Source: Corella eumyota
Taxonomy: Eukaryota; Chordata; Ascidiacea; Phlebobranchia; Corellidae
DNA length: 64,000 bases
Direction of reading: 5' to 3'
Assembly (NCBI GenBank): GCA_963082875.1
Contig: OY720100.1
Span: forward strand, 6,200,001-6,264,000
The position numbers were made by a program, and so were the translations under genes. The notes beneath the pieces were generated by a model. That model made no database searches, was not told the DNA's origin, and saw only the letters and a list, made by a program, of their open reading frames with translations. This document shows, piece after piece, positions 15,301-24,693 of this stretch. Numbering within the stretch: position 1 is the first letter of the stretch; every line of letters starts with the position of its first letter.

Positions 15301-18300
15301 TTTCAGATGGTTTTAATGTTGTTGAACCTAAAGCAACTGGTTTAGATGGAAAGTCTTATTCACTTGGCCAGCTTGGTTCTGATCATGATATTAAAAACCC
15401 AGTAGTATCTGTGTCAGGGTAGGTTTTTTTGTCTTTTATTAAACATTCATTAAATAACTGTTTTTAATTATAAAATTAGTTTTTTTTTACTACGTTATGG
15501 CACGAAGAAAATCTTATAAAACTTTTTAAAAATATAACTACTTTTTTTTGTAAAAATGTTTGTTTCTGACTTTAATAAAAATATGTTTGTAATTATTTGT
15601 ATTTAGAAATGCATCTGGTAGCAGTTTAGAATACCCGATTTACTTCAGCCAGATATATCCACCTGAGGATGTTTATTATTATAATGATGTTGAACAAGAA
15701 CAGGGTGATGAAGGAGCTTTCTGGAAAATGAAGTAAGTTTTAAATTAATTTTCAAAATTTTTGGGTATATTTAGCTATAATGGCATGTATTGGCAATGTA
15801 AGGTAAACTGATAATTTTTTTTGCTGGCACTTACAGAGCTGATCAAATAGTTGACAGGTTTTATATCAACCTAGATATAGAAAAAGTTTCTTTTTGCTGT
15901 ACTTTTAACATAAAATTTGATTTATTTGTTTAACTTTATTGGTATTGTTTTAGTTGCCCAAACAACTACCATGCATTAAGTGACATTACAATGTCAAACA
16001 CCAAACCACCACAAAGCCATGACTTTAGATGTGTCCACAAACATTTCCTTAGACCTGCCAAAGTTGGTCGCAAGTTGTGGTAAGTCGAGGTTATTGCAAT
16101 TATTTTTTTAAAGTTGGTATTGTCTGAACAGTAAATGACATTATGTATCTGATATTACTTAAAATTAAAGTGAGTCGAAAATGTATACAATTGTTTTTTA
16201 AGGTCTCATGGAGGGCCCCCATATGGGGAGATGTCAATTTGGGGAATAACCAGCAATCACCCACAGAAGCAAACGCAACAATCCAAAAATATTGAATATT
16301 ATGTGGTCAGTCCCAACCAGAGCAAACCAAACAGATCGGTTTATGAACTAATACCAACTGGATCAGGTAAAGCTTTAATCTTGAATTTATTTTTTTATTT
16401 TTTAAGTTACAGTTTCTATATTTTAGTATTTAACTTTCTTTTTATTAAATATGATGATTATTCTGCCATTTAAATTTGCTCGAATTAATCAAGGAATATT
16501 TTTTAGATTTATCTGGAAGATTGTTTGGAGATGATATTAAAGAAACTTTTGTGTTTGAAACTAAACCGTTCAAGAAAAAAAAACTTATTTTAGCCACAAA
16601 AACCAGCAACACATTTCCGAATGCCACGATTGTTAATAGAGGTACAGTTTTTTTATACCAATTGTATGTTTTAGTTTTGATTAAAAAATTACTTTTAAAA
16701 CAATATAAAAAAATGTAACAATGATATAATGATTTGGGTTTTAGATGAATTGAATTCAGTTGAAAATGTTACACAAATATGGGAACCTGTTCCCCCTGGT
16801 AGAAATTGGACAGTTTTTGGACAAAGAATGACTAAAAATAAAAATGATTTTAATGATAAACAAGTTTTAGGAAGGTTTGTACTATTAAGCACCTTCTCAA
16901 GTTGTGTTTTAGATATTTAGAGTAAAAATAAATTTTATAAGAACTTTTGGTAAACCATAAAAATATCATAAATTGCAGATTGCTTTAAATTTACAAACAC
17001 ACACAAATGAATTTTTTATAAAATTGTAAATGTTTCTATTTAAAAAGTAACTCTTACAAATTTTAAAACAAAGATTTTTTTAAAATTTTTAAACAAAATT
17101 AACAGAAACATTGTTCCAAATGGATTAAAGCCTCCTCTTACCATGACAACTTTATCTTATTTATTGGCTCACAATGATTCAAGTAATGAAGATGTTCAGT
17201 ACTCAGTAAAGAAAATGAATTGTCCACTCCACCATCAATCACTAGGCCATGTTGTGGATTTTTATAAAGTTAATTCTGAAGTTGTTGATTTTTCGAAGCC
17301 CACTACTACTACTGATAATGTGAACAAATATGCTTGTATTCATGATCTGTTTTTGGCTAAGGCCAAATTGGGTCCAAAAATAAAGTAAGATTTAAAAAAA
17401 AAAATCTAACTGGGAGTCTACCTATTATTGCAACATTACTATGGAAATTGATATATGTAATATTTGGTTAAAATGGATAAAAATAAGTTACTTTTAAACT
17501 AGAACTTACTGTTCAATTAGGCTTTTTAACTAGTAGTGTATTTTTAAGCTTTAAAAATTAATTAAATCAATAAATATTCCAGAACTTTTAAAGCTCGAGT
17601 TCCTTATGGTGTTTCGTACTCACCCATGTCAGCTTATAAAGTTGTTCCCGCTAATGAACAAGGGCAAGATCTTGACTATTTTGTTACCAACGTTGACTCT
17701 GATGACAAAAAGAAGTTGGCTGAAAACTTGTTTACACTAAAAAAACATACAGGTAAGAAAGATATTTTCTGTGTTTGTGGTGTTTTTACAGAAATTAATA
17801 TATAGTTAAAAATATAGAAATAATTGGTAAACAAAAAAGTAAGCTTAAAAAGTAAGAACAACTAAATATAAAACCTTGCGTCTTGCATTTATACAAAATT
17901 TGCAATATTTATTATTTAAAAACAATATTAAACTATTATTACCTAAAATTTCAATTCTTAAGATGGAAATTATGGAGCAATCCTTCCTGCAGGTTTACCA
18001 CCACCTATACCTATCCCAACAATCTCTACAATCACCATGACAACAACAACCCAAAGCCTGCCCCCTAACATTTTGGTGATTGGAAAAGGAAGAGGTGTGG
18101 AACATATTGAGGTTGAGGAAGAAGATAAAGATGTTTCTGGGATTAATCCCGCAATAGGGGGTTCACCTAGTGCTGCTCATGGTATTGGCAAAAAACTTAG
18201 TTAAGATCTTAGTTTTACTAAAAATATACTAAAGGTATTGGTTATCATTTATACATTTAGTTATATTTTGGATCAATACTTATACACAAGCTTATATAAA

Positions 18301-21300
18301 TGTTTATATTTTAACAGGGGATTGTGATTCTGGACTTCAAACAGGATTTATGTACGCTTTTATCATTGCCATGATTGTGCTGCTTATTGTCACTGCTTTG
18401 TTAATATATCAATGCTGCAGGTAAGGCTTTAGTCAACTTTTATTATTTTAAATATAAAATTGTAATAATATTGGTTTAATATTTGTAAAATTTGTGTTTT
18501 ATAAACATTTAAATTAAAAGAAAACAGAATAGTGTGTAAATATTCTTTTTTGCCACTTTTTTTAAATAGATTAATCTTGTTTTTTTTGAAAAACATACAA
18601 TCATGTCCTTTTTTGAAAATAAATATAATTGTAAAATTTGTATATTTACGAAGGAAACGGTGTATTCGAAACAAATCAAATTCTCTTTCTAACGAAAAAA
18701 GTTCTAAATCAGTGCGAAAAGGTATCAAATCGTAAAAAAAAAAAAACGCAACACAAGCATAAATGCAAACTTCCCTTCGTAAATATACAAACAGCAAATT
18801 AAAAAAAAATAAATAAAATAATTATTTTTAGAAATAAGCAAATGGAGGAAGGTTAGATAAATGTTTTGCAACAGGTTAGAAAATGCAACATTTGTTTGTT
18901 GTTTTGGCATTCTTCATGTTTGCATTGCATGCTTGTGTTGTCATTTTTAAAGTATAATTAATAAAATAAATATAAATTATACACTTTAATTTTACAGTAA
19001 ATATTTTTGTTATATTTTCAATTTTATTATTTGAAAATTTTTGTTATGTTAAAGGCGCATTTAAGCATGGTGCTCGTAGGCCTACTGGTTTTATTCCTAA
19101 TCAACACGTTGTTGTGAATCTAATGTCTGACAAAAATGTCGAAGCAGCTGACGAACAAGACTTTCTGCCACAAGACAGTAAGCTTGACAACGATGAGGAC
19201 AAAATAACTGACTTTGATGAACCTGAACTTATGTTAAATTCAAATAAATTGAATTCCAGGTTAGAAAATGTAACAGAAACAACAATTCATCCTGTTAATG
19301 CAGCTCGAAAATTAGATAGTCCTTCTTATTTGGCAATTCCAAAGTTTAGTCATGCTAAATCTGAGAAAGGAGTTGCTGAAATTCTAAATCAAAATCCAGA
19401 AGCAATGACATTAGAATCAAACAAAAATGAAGAATTATCTAAAAATAAAAACTCCGCACTTAACCCAGTTGCAGAGCCACTAATTATGCCCACTATATTG
19501 AAACAACAGCCTTTGCTTTCATCAATCTCATTTAGTAATGCTGACAAACTTGTATTAAAACCTCTAAAAGATCATGCTACCACTCCGATATATAATGCAA
19601 GGGACGATGGTGATTACTTTCATCTTTATGATTCTGGAAACAAAATAGCAAATGATAAAAACTTGAAAAGTTCACGTGAGAAAAATAACATACTTTTAGA
19701 AAATAGGCAATCAGGTAATGTTAATGATCTTTCTGGTAATAGGAAGGCATCAAAATCTATTACCGGACAGGGTTACAAAGCTCAACCCAGTTTTGGACAA
19801 CAAAATGATAATAATTTTAATCAAACTCAACCAATATCATTTGATGGTCTTAATGGTCCAACCAATTTAAGTTCACATGGTTTTATTTATAATCAAACCC
19901 AATCCAGCTCACACAGCCCTGCTGATGATCCAACCAATACTGGGTCACATGATGCTCTTTATAATCCCAATATTTTAGCATTACATGGTGATACTCATGA
20001 CCCGACCAGTGCTAGATCACGTGATGGTTTCTATAATCAAACCAACTCTAGATCACATGGGGATACTAATGACCTAACCAACTCTAGATCACGTGATGAT
20101 TTTTATAATTCTACTTATTCTGGATCACGTGGTGATACTTTTGACCCAACCACCTCTAGATCACGTGATGGTCTTTATGATTCCACTAGTTCTGGATCAC
20201 GTGGTGATACTAATGACCTAACCAGTGTTCGATCACCTGACCGAACTTATGATTTTACTAATTCTGGATCACATGTTGATACTAATAACCCCACCAAATC
20301 TAAATCACTTGATGGTCCTTATAATTCTACCAATTCTAAATCACATGATGGTCCTTATGATTCTACCAATTCTGGATCACGAGGTGATACTAATAACCCT
20401 ACAAATTCTAAATCACATGATGGTCCTTATGATTCTACTAATACTGAATCACATGGTGATACTTTTGACCCAACCAACTCTAGATCACGTGATGGTCTTT
20501 ATGATTCCACTAGTTCTGGATCACGTGGTGATACTGATGACCTAACCAGTGTTCGATCACGTGACCGAACTTATGATTTTACTAATTCTGGATCACATGT
20601 TGATACTAATAACCCCACCAAATCCAAATCACGTGATGGTCCTTATGATTCTACCAATTCTAAATCACGTGGTGATACTAATGACCATATCAATTTTGAA
20701 TCACGTGATAGTTCTTATGATTCTAGCAATTTTAAAACACGTGGTGATACAAATGACCCAACCAACTCTAGATCACGTGATGGCCTTTATGATTCTAATA
20801 ATTCTAAATCACAAGGTGATGCTTCTGACCCAACCAACTCTAAATCACGTGATGGCCTTTATGATTCAACTAGTTCTAAATCACGTGGTGATACTAATGA
20901 CCCTACCAATTTTAAATCACGTGATGGTCCTTATGGTTCTACTTATTCTGAATCACATGATAATACTAATAACCCCACTAATTCTAAATCACGTGATAGT
21001 CCTTATGATTCTTCTAATTCTGGATCACGTGGTGATACTAACAACATCACTAGTTCTAAATCACGTGATGATACTAATGACTTTATCAATTCTGAATCAC
21101 GTGATGGTCCTTATGATTCTACCAATTCCAAATCACGTGGTGATACTAATGACACTTCCAATTTTAAATCACGTGATGGTTCTTATAATTCTACTTATTC
21201 TGGATCACGTGGTGATACTAATGACCTAACCAGTGCTCGATCACGTGATGGTCCTTTTGATTTTACTAATTCTGAATCACATGGTGATACTTTTGACCCA

Positions 21301-24300
21301 ACCAAATCTAAATCACGTGATGGTCCTTATGATTCTACCAATTCTAAATCTCATGATGGTCCTTATGATTCTACCAATTCTGGATCACGAGGTAATACTA
21401 ATAACCCTACAAATTCTAAATCACGTGATAGTCCTTATGATTCTACTAATACTGAATCACATGGTGATACTTTTGACCCAACCACCTCTAGATCACGTGA
21501 TGTTTTTTTTGATTCTACTAGTTCTGGATCCTGTGGTGATAATAATGAACTAACCAGTGCTCGATCACGTGATGGTTCTTATGATTTTACCAATTCTAAA
21601 TCACGTGGTGATACTAATGACCCTACCAATTTTGAATCACGTGATAGTCCTTATGATTCTAGCAATTTTAAAACACGTGGTGATACAAATGACCCAACCA
21701 ACTCTAGATCACGTGATGGCCTTTATGATTCTAATAATTCTAGATCACAAGGTGATGCTTCTGACCCAATCAACTCTAAATCACGTGATGGCCTTTATGA
21801 TTCAACTAGTTCTAAATCACGTGGTGATACTAATGACCCTACCAATTTTAAATTACGTGATGGTCCTTATGATTCTACTTATTCTGAATCACATGGTGAT
21901 ACTAATAACCCCACTAATTTTAAATCACGTGATAGTCCTTATGATTCTTCTAATTCTGGATCACGTGGTGATACTAACAACATCACTAGTTCTAAATCAC
22001 GTGATGATACTAATGACTTTACCAATTCTGAATCACGTGATGGTCCTTATGATTCTACCCATTCCAAATCACGTGGTGATACTAATGACACTGCCAATTT
22101 TAAATCACGTGATGGTCCTTATAATTCTACTTATTCTGGATCACATGGTGATACTTTTGACCCAACCAACTCTAGACCACGTGATGGTCTTTATGATTCC
22201 ACTAGTTCTGGATCACGTGGTGATACTAATGACCTAACCAGTGCTCGATCACGTGACCGTCCTTATGATTTTACTAATTCTGGATCACATGTTGATACTA
22301 ATAACCCCATCAAATCTAAATTACGTGATGGTCCTTATGATTCTACCAATTCTAAATCACATGATGGTCCTTATGATTCTACCAATTCTAAATCACATGA
22401 TGGTCCTTATGATTCTACCAATTCTGGATTACGAGGTGATACTAATAACCCTACAAATTCTAAATCACGTGATGGTCCTTATGATTCTACTAATACTGAA
22501 TCACATGGTGATACATTTGACCCAACCACATCTAGATCACGTGATGGTTTTTTTGATTCTACTAGTTCTGCATCCTGTGGTGATAATAATGAACTAACCA
22601 GTGCTCGATCACGTGACCGAACTTATGATTTTACTAATTCTGGATCACGTGGTGATACTAATAACATTACTAGTTCTAAATCACGTGATGATACTAATGA
22701 CTTTACCAATTCTGAATCACGTGATGGTCCTTATGATTCTACCAATTTCAAATCACGTGGTGATACTAATGACACTACCAATTTTAAATCACGTGATGGT
22801 CCTTATGATTCTACTTATTCTGAATCACGTGGTTATACTAATAACCCCACTAATTCTAAATTACGTGATGGTCCTTATGACCCTACAAATTCTAAATCAC
22901 GTGATGGTCCTTATGATTCTACTAATACTGGATCACGTGGTGATACTAATAACATCACTAATTCTAAATCACGTGATGATACTAATGATTTTACCAATTC
23001 TAAATCACGTGATGGTCCTTATGATTCTATTCATTTTGAATCACGTGGTGATACTAATAATCCCACTAATTCTAAATCACGTAATAGTCTTTATGATTCT
23101 TCTAATTCTGGATCACGTGGTGATACTAATAACATCACTAATTCTAAATCACGTGATGATACTAATGACTTTACCAATTCTAAATCACGTGATGGTCTTT
23201 ATGATTTTACTAATTCTGGATCACGTGGTGATACTAATGACCCTACCAATTCTAATTCACGCGATGGTCCTTATAATTCTATTTATTCTGAATCACGTGG
23301 TGATACTAATAACCCCACTAATTCTAAATTACGTGATGGTCCTTATGATTCTACTAATTCTGGATCACATGGTGATACTAATGACCCTACCAATTTAACA
23401 TCGCGTGATGATTCTTATAATTCTACTAATTCTAGATCACGTGGTGATACTAACGACCCAAGCAATTCTAGATCACGTGGTGATACTTATGACCCAACCA
23501 ATTCTTTACTACGTGACGATCCTAATAACTTTACTATTTCCGGGTCATGTGACGACACTAACAACCGAACTAATTCCAGATCAAATGTAAAACCTACACT
23601 TGTTTTACCTAAACACCAGCAACCACGTGATAAAAAGCCCACAGTTAAACCATCTGTGCCACCAAAATCTTCAAGGGTTAAATCACTTTTCTCTAAGATA
23701 AAATCGCCTTTTGATCACAGACATGGTAACGATCGACAGTCGTCTTTGCATAGACAAAAGTCAACAAAAACTAAAAATAGTTTGCCTAAAGCTTTAAGTC
23801 AAACTAAATCAGACACAAATGATTTTAAAACGAGACAGACTGATAATACAGACAAAATAAGGCAGACATCGAGGTTAAATAAGCAGGTTTCTAGCAACGA
23901 CAACTTTAACACGTCAACTACTGTAGAGCGTAATGAACCCCAGCGTAAACTATCTACTGCAAGTATTAACAGCTTTGGTCCAAAATCAAACGTCGAAATA
24001 AGCAATCAGGCGAAACAAGGAAGAAGAAAGTTGTCAGTTGTGCATTTTCACGTGGATGCAATGGAAAATGACAATAAGATGTTTGAATCAGGACCAATTT
24101 CGCATCATCACTTGGACAACAGAAGAAAATCTTCACTGGTTCATTTTCACGTTGGCGAAAATCAGGAAATTTTGCCTCAACACGAAGAAAACCTAAACTT
24201 ATTATCTGCCAGGCGATTATCTGAAATTAATTTTCAACCCAATGGTAATGAGGCCAAAAAGTTAAGTCCATATATGGGCAGAAGAAAGTCTTCGGTTTTG

Positions 24301-24693
24301 TATTACCCTTCTCGCAAAGCCAGTTTTACAATGAACCCACTAGATGAACATAGAATAAGTAACAGTAAGATAAACGATGGTTTTACATCACAAGACTCAG
24401 TCTTATCCGCGTTACAAAATCGAAGAAGGTCATCTACGTACTATCATGAGGTACAGGCTACTGAAAGTAAGCCTGCAGCAATGTATCACCGTAAGGTCAG
24501 CAATACTAGCTTGGGAAAACCAGCTGTAAATACACAAGATATCTTTTTTGGTGATGTAAATAAAGAAGCTTCTTCTCAGCGTAGAAGATCAGTCGTTCAC
24601 ACCAATTTGAGTCGCCCAAATGTGAAGAGACCCTCTGTAGAAATTACTTCTCCGCTTGAAAATACTATACTTCCTAAAGGAAATTTAAATTAA
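2..24693 (+). CDS. Giant WSC/PAN/Vps62-like type I membrane protein (5' partial, 61 exons seen)
   Basis: The sequence shows 61 exons that join with matching phases from position 2 to a TAA at 24691-24693, giving at least 5,127 residues; the start lies upstream of the window. Order: WSC, PAN-like, Vps62-like, mucin linker, PAN-like, WSC, PAN-like, two Vps62-like, two PAN-like, four Vps62-like with a mucin linker after the first, two PAN-like, two Vps62-like, linker, one membrane helix, basic juxtamembrane stretch and a repetitive tail of about 1,900 residues. WSC domains are cysteine-rich putative carbohydrate-binding modules, and PAN/apple folds bind proteins or sugars. A cell-surface adhesion or recognition role is therefore inferred, not shown. 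Nearly all introns are GT-AG and 60-400 bp. I do not recognise a named orthologue. The exon chain is strongly supported by phase and domain continuity; alternative splicing is not visible. Confidence 0.85.
410..774 (+). other. PAN/apple-like module P1 (exons 410-493, 574-774)
   Basis: Cys-rich module with [20 protein letters not shown] and a later Cys in TGYSTCSS. The spacing of Cys, Cys, Cys, W, S resembles PAN/apple domains. The two exons meet in phase 1, which defines the 'type 1' sub-class used here (P1, P3, P5, P7). The family call rests on pattern only. Confidence 0.55.
1259..2045 (+). other. Vps62-like module V1 (exons 1259-1439, 1517-1720, 1903-2045)
   Basis: A short linker exon (1043-1084) precedes the module. 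Its core is [16 protein letters not shown] followed by YACVH, which resembles the Vps62/DUF946 signature of an aromatic-Cys-Pro-Tyr-x-x-Leu-Gly strand followed by Cys-Val. Intron phases are 1 at entry, 2 and 2 inside, 1 at exit. The last exon carries [14 protein letters not shown], matching RIEP-type segments in the other modules. Confidence 0.6.
2183..2518 (+). repeat. Mucin-like Thr/Pro repeat exon (linker 1)
   Basis: A single exon encodes a Thr-rich stretch with the repeating unit TTTTRP or TTTARP, built from acaacaacaaggcct-type DNA units. Such segments are normally heavily O-glycosylated stalks. The DNA repeat is a likely length polymorphism (VNTR). The exon starts with [10 protein letters not shown] and ends with SQMLSA before the next Cys-rich module. 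Confidence 0.8.
2657..3148 (+). other. PAN/apple-like module P2, type 0 (exons 2657-2766, 2968-3148)
   Basis: Encodes [17 protein letters not shown], then [20 protein letters not shown] and TDCKS. The two exons meet in phase 0. The same plan and phase recur in P4 and P6 (for example [13 protein letters not shown] in P6). The donor after 3148 reads GTG|GCAAGT and would be a GC-AG intron; a GT three bases upstream (after 3145) keeps the same phase, so the exact end is uncertain. Confidence 0.5.
3315..3844 (+). other. WSC domain 2 (exons 3315-3439, 3706-3844)
   Basis: Starts [15 protein letters not shown], continues [17 protein letters not shown], and after the intron [15 protein letters not shown] and [14 protein letters not shown]. 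This is a full WSC domain with the expected cysteines and the GLQ/CWCG hallmark. The intron is phase 0 and lies exactly after GLQ. Confidence 0.88.
3994..4359 (+). other. PAN/apple-like module P3, type 1 (exons 3994-4077, 4180-4359)
   Basis: Encodes [15 protein letters not shown], then [20 protein letters not shown] and FVGFASCQ. Same exon lengths (84 bp, then about 180 bp) and phase-1 junction as P1 and P5, so these are duplicates of one another. Confidence 0.55.
4569..5559 (+). other. Vps62-like module V2 (exons 4569-4776, 4963-5075, 5184-5298, 5396-5559)
   Basis: Contains [28 protein letters not shown] and [15 protein letters not shown]. Compared with V1 there is an extra intron in the central exon, in phase 1 within the Gly of CPKG. 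Confidence 0.58.
5778..6632 (+). other. Vps62-like module V3 (exons 5778-5997, 6077-6319, 6487-6632)
   Basis: Carries [62 protein letters not shown] and KKYYVLKKI. Phase plan 1-2-2-1. It follows V2 directly, as a tandem pair. Confidence 0.6.
6792..7871 (+). other. PAN/apple-like modules P4 (type 0) and P5 (type 1)
   Basis: Exons are 6792-6881 (linker), 6983-7071, 7181-7346, 7438-7521 and 7692-7871. P4 reads [29 protein letters not shown] and LCYHVSND, with its exons meeting in phase 0. P5 reads [30 protein letters not shown] and KICNNT, with a phase-1 junction. Here the two PAN types are adjacent, with no WSC domain between them. Confidence 0.5.
8029..9038 (+). other. Vps62-like module V4 (exons 8029-8242, 8443-8697, 8881-9038)
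   Basis: Contains [60 protein letters not shown] and YYVLRKPAG. Phase plan 1-2-2-1. The downstream exon 9159-9293 ([15 protein letters not shown]) is a linker I do not recognise. Confidence 0.55.
9385..10333 (+). repeat. Mucin-like Thr repeat exon (linker 2) fused to the start of V5
   Basis: A 949-bp exon. About the first 230 codons are almost pure Thr with KP/KS interruptions (TTTTTTTKP units). It then runs without an intron into the first part of Vps62-like module V5 ([31 protein letters not shown]). It is longer than linker 1 and richer in Lys than Arg. A VNTR is likely; exact copy number in an assembly should be treated with care. Confidence 0.8.
10107..11059 (+). other. Vps62-like module V5 (end of exon 9385-10333, exons 10449-10578, 10693-10817, 10899-11059)
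   Basis: Contains [17 protein letters not shown] then [29 protein letters not shown] and FYVLKKIEG. The extra central intron is phase 0, immediately before the Cys of CSKQYH. A 42-bp linker exon, 11125-11166, follows. Confidence 0.6.
11262..12558 (+). other. Vps62-like module V6 (exons 11262-11472, 11586-11699, 11985-12116, 12407-12558)
   Basis: Contains [32 protein letters not shown] and [19 protein letters not shown]. The extra central intron is phase 2 inside the Gly of CPDG. The donor at 12116 is followed 39 bp downstream by a copy of itself. Confidence 0.6.
11770..11880 (+). mobile_element. SINE-like remnant in an intron
   Basis: Inside the intron between exons 11586-11699 and 11985-12116. 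The segment starts GTAGCCTGGTGTAGTGATCA, which resembles an RNA polymerase III A box, and ends in a GATAAATAAATTTAAA tail. No clear B box or target duplication was seen, so this is a decayed copy at best. Confidence 0.35.
12658..13511 (+). other. Vps62-like module V7 (exons 12658-12880, 12967-13158, 13372-13511)
   Basis: Contains [45 protein letters not shown] and KNYALRNET. Phase plan 1-2-2-1. It is the most diverged of the set: the CP-x-x-Y core is kept but the following L-G/S-D is altered. Linker exon 13607-13684 follows. Confidence 0.5.
13764..14703 (+). other. PAN/apple-like modules P6 (type 0) and P7 (type 1)
   Basis: P6: exons 13764-13867 and 14048-14207 ([35 protein letters not shown]), phase-0 junction. 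P7: exons 14361-14432 and 14500-14703 ([38 protein letters not shown]), phase-1 junction. Same order as P4 and P5. Confidence 0.5.
14991..16366 (+). other. Vps62-like module V8 (exons 14991-15092, 15307-15418, 15607-15732, 15954-16079, 16203-16366)
   Basis: Contains [18 protein letters not shown] then [30 protein letters not shown] and VYELIPTGS. An extra phase-1 intron splits the first part (after 15092). The extra central intron is phase 2, in the Asn codon just before CPNNYH. Confidence 0.62.
16507..17752 (+). other. Vps62-like module V9 (exons 16507-16641, 16745-16874, 17106-17384, 17583-17752)
   Basis: Contains [51 protein letters not shown] and NLFTLKKHT. The central exon is unsplit. 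Linker exon 17963-18181 follows, with a short Thr/Pro stretch ([15 protein letters not shown]) and an acidic segment before the membrane helix. Confidence 0.58.
18318..18721 (+). other. Transmembrane helix and basic juxtamembrane exons (18318-18420, 18654-18721)
   Basis: Exon 18318-18420 encodes [10 protein letters not shown] followed by about 21 hydrophobic residues ([20 protein letters not shown]), then YQCC. The next exon adds [10 protein letters not shown], so Cys residues and a positive cluster flank the helix on its C-terminal side. By the positive-inside rule this is a type I protein with the large tail in the cytosol. The adjacent cysteines could be palmitoylated (inference). Confidence 0.85.
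19850..23590 (+). repeat. Coding 36-bp tandem repeat (about 100 units of 12 residues)
   Basis: Two alternating kinds of 12-residue unit: [12 protein letters not shown] and [12 protein letters not shown], with many single substitutions. Almost every unit holds tcacgtgat or tcacgtggt. Because 36 is a multiple of 3, a second forward frame also stays largely open; that frame is a shadow. Roughly 26 units read RGD. Composition (Ser, Asp, Asn, Thr, Gly) predicts intrinsic disorder. Confidence 0.93.
20225..22600 (+). repeat. 1,008-bp higher-order repeat inside the coding array
   Basis: Equivalent segments begin at 20225, 21233 and 22241, exactly 1,008 bp (28 units of 36 bp) apart; segments beginning at 20549 and 21557 also match at this spacing. 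The third copy carries one extra 36-bp unit (an additional [12 protein letters not shown]), so its following segment starts at 22601 instead of 22565. This shows block duplication by unequal exchange on top of single-unit change. Confidence 0.85.
24010..24690 (+). other. C-terminal RRxS motif cluster
   Basis: The last 230 or so residues of the tail contain [53 protein letters not shown] and QRRRSVVH. These are six spaced basophilic-kinase consensus sites (RRxS, PKA type), several followed by a V-x-[FY]-H type strand. They look like a second, older repeat family. Phosphorylation is an inference from consensus. Confidence 0.7.

Larger units (their letters stand above)
19055..24693 (+). other. 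Single 5.6-kb exon encoding the cytoplasmic tail
   Basis: The exon opens in frame from the preceding one ([20 protein letters not shown]) and stays open for about 1,880 codons. Three parts: an acidic/Ser/Asn lead (19055 to about 19850), the 36-bp coding repeat (about 19850-23590), and a basic, Ser-rich C-terminal part with repeated RRxS motifs. No enzymatic domain was recognised. The exon contrasts with the 40-340-bp exons upstream, apart from the mucin exon. Confidence 0.85.

Noticed and set aside
18429-18910. Minus-strand ORFs in the introns around 18.4-18.9 kb
   Set aside because: Phe/Lys/Asn-rich translation of AT-rich intron DNA, crossing the coding exon 18654-18721 on the other strand. 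No domain seen.
20225-23590. Series of hydrophobic ORFs in the second forward frame of the tail exon ([14 protein letters not shown] type)
   Set aside because: The repeat length is a multiple of three, so an alternative frame stays open by inheritance. The frame used by the gene is continuous to 24693 and spliced to the membrane exon.
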